This document shows positions 5,880 through 6,544 of a DNA stretch of 6,544 nucleotides, in pieces. A model generated the notes under the pieces. The model was not told where the DNA came from. It worked only from the letters and a program-made list of their open reading frames with translations, and made no database searches. Origin of the DNA: Paludibacter sp. GTDB taxonomy: Bacteria > Bacteroidota > Bacteroidia > Bacteroidales > Paludibacteraceae. The stretch spans positions 1-6,544 of the forward strand of contig JAQWCZ010000116.1 of the NCBI GenBank assembly GCA_028705705.1. The letters run 5' to 3'. The position numbers and the translations under genes were made by a program. Every line of letters starts with the position of its first letter. The stretch's first letter is position 1.

Positions 5880-6544
5880 ATGGTATATATCATAATCGGA
5901 ATAATTGGTCTAATTGTCGGAAGTGGAGGGATTTACCTGATACTTAACGGCATCCATAAGAAAGCCAAGCATGATGCTTTGGCTGAAATAGAGTTGCTCA
6001 AAAAAGACCAACTCATCGAAGTAAAAGAAAAATTCATTGCCCTAAAAGCGGAGCATGAACAACAAGTTCAACAGCGAAATGCGAAAATTCAGGAAAGAGA
6101 AGTTAAGGTGCAACAACGCGAAATGCAGTTAAACCAAAGACAAGGAGAATTACAACGCAAATCCAACGAAGTTGAAGTATTGAGAGAAACACACGAACAA
6201 CAGCTTCTCCTCCTTGAAAAAAAGAAATCTGAACTTGATCACCTGACACGTCAGGCACAGGAACAATTAGAAAATATCTCAGGTTTATCCGCAGAACAAG
6301 CCAAGGAAAAACTGGTTGAAGCACTGAAAGATGAAGCCAAAACCAATGCCATGTCGTACATCAACGACATCATGGAAGAAGCTAAGATGACTGCTAATAA
6401 AGAGGCTAAGCGTGTTATCATCAACTCTATTCAACGGGTAGCAACAGAAACGGCCATAGAAAATTCAGTCACAGTTTTCCACATCGAATCAGATGAAATT
6501 AAAGGTCGGATAATCGGGAGGGAAGGTCGTAACATACGAGCTTT
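5880..6544 (+). CDS. rny: Ribonuclease Y, N-terminal part (cut by window edge)
   Basis: The first 221 residues of a protein that is normally about 510-520 long. RNase Y is a membrane-anchored endoribonuclease that starts mRNA decay. Residues 2-23 are a single hydrophobic anchor ([20 protein letters not shown]) followed by basic residues (HKKAKH), giving N-out, C-in topology. Residues about 30-150 are a Gln/Glu/Lys-rich coiled coil that shows a 14-residue period ([30 protein letters not shown]). After it comes the conserved linker region, including [24 protein letters not shown] in two pieces around 166-189. The KH RNA-binding loop [13 protein letters not shown] follows at 209-221, where the window ends. 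The HD catalytic domain is outside the window. The ATG at 5880 gives the anchor directly. No frameshift is seen in the part present. Confidence 0.95.
   Translation, partial: MVYIIIGIIGLIVGSGGIYLILNGIHKKAKHDALAEIELLKKDQLIEVKEKFIALKAEHEQQVQQRNAKIQEREVKVQQREMQLNQRQGELQRKSNEVEVLRETHEQQLLLLEKKKSELDHLTRQAQEQLENISGLSAEQAKEKLVEALKDEAKTNAMSYINDIMEEAKMTANKEAKRVIINSIQRVATETAIENSVTVFHIESDEIKGRIIGREGRNIRA

Noticed and set aside
6070..6150. Near-repeats in the DNA of rny (CAACAGCGAAATGCG and CAACAACGCGAAATGCAG)
   Set aside because: They are 42 bases apart, which matches the 14-residue period of the encoded coiled coil. They reflect protein repeat structure, not a DNA element.
6103..6324. Minus-strand frame of 73 codons within rny
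   Set aside because: It is antisense to the RNase Y coiled coil, and its hydrophobic product comes from reading Gln/Glu/Lys codons backwards.

Overview
The window reads as chromosomal DNA of a member of the Bacteroidota, probably Bacteroidales-like. Evidence for this: an AT-rich sequence, the long three-domain form of IspG, A-rich leaders in place of clear Shine-Dalgarno sites, promoter boxes matching the phylum's TTTG / TAnnTTTG pattern, and a zapB-like–zapA–rny gene order that I associate with this phylum from memory. There are seven protein genes, two of them cut by the window edges. No tRNA, rRNA, CRISPR array, insertion sequence or phage gene was seen.

Left part (1-3186, all on the minus strand). 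In transcription order: a secreted protein of unknown family (3186-2164) that carries a possible His/Cys catalytic pair; ispG (2064-274), the [4Fe-4S] enzyme of the penultimate MEP-pathway step; and the first 77 codons of a small exported, probable outer-membrane beta-barrel protein (231-1), cut by the left edge. Spacers are 99 and 42 bases. Each gene has at least a weak promoter candidate, so a single operon is possible but not shown.

Middle (3187-5097). A 240-base divergent intergenic region with overlapping inverted repeats separates the secreted protein from a SulP/SLC26 anion transporter with a C-terminal STAS domain on the plus strand. The longest open frame for the transporter begins at a TTG inside a perfect TAnnTTTG box. 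The start is therefore moved to the ATG at 3427.

Right part (5098-6544, plus strand). A well-formed promoter precedes a two-gene unit: a 97-residue ZapB-like coiled-coil protein and ZapA, six bases apart. Both probably act at the FtsZ ring. The unit ends in a strong intrinsic terminator (5782-5825). The start of rny (ribonuclease Y, membrane-anchored endoribonuclease) follows and is cut by the right edge in its KH domain.

Most of the window is ordinary housekeeping content. I found no convincing new multi-gene system. The items most worth a second look are the uncharacterised secreted protein with its H79/C197 arrangement, the start correction of the transporter, and the ZapB-like partner gene.
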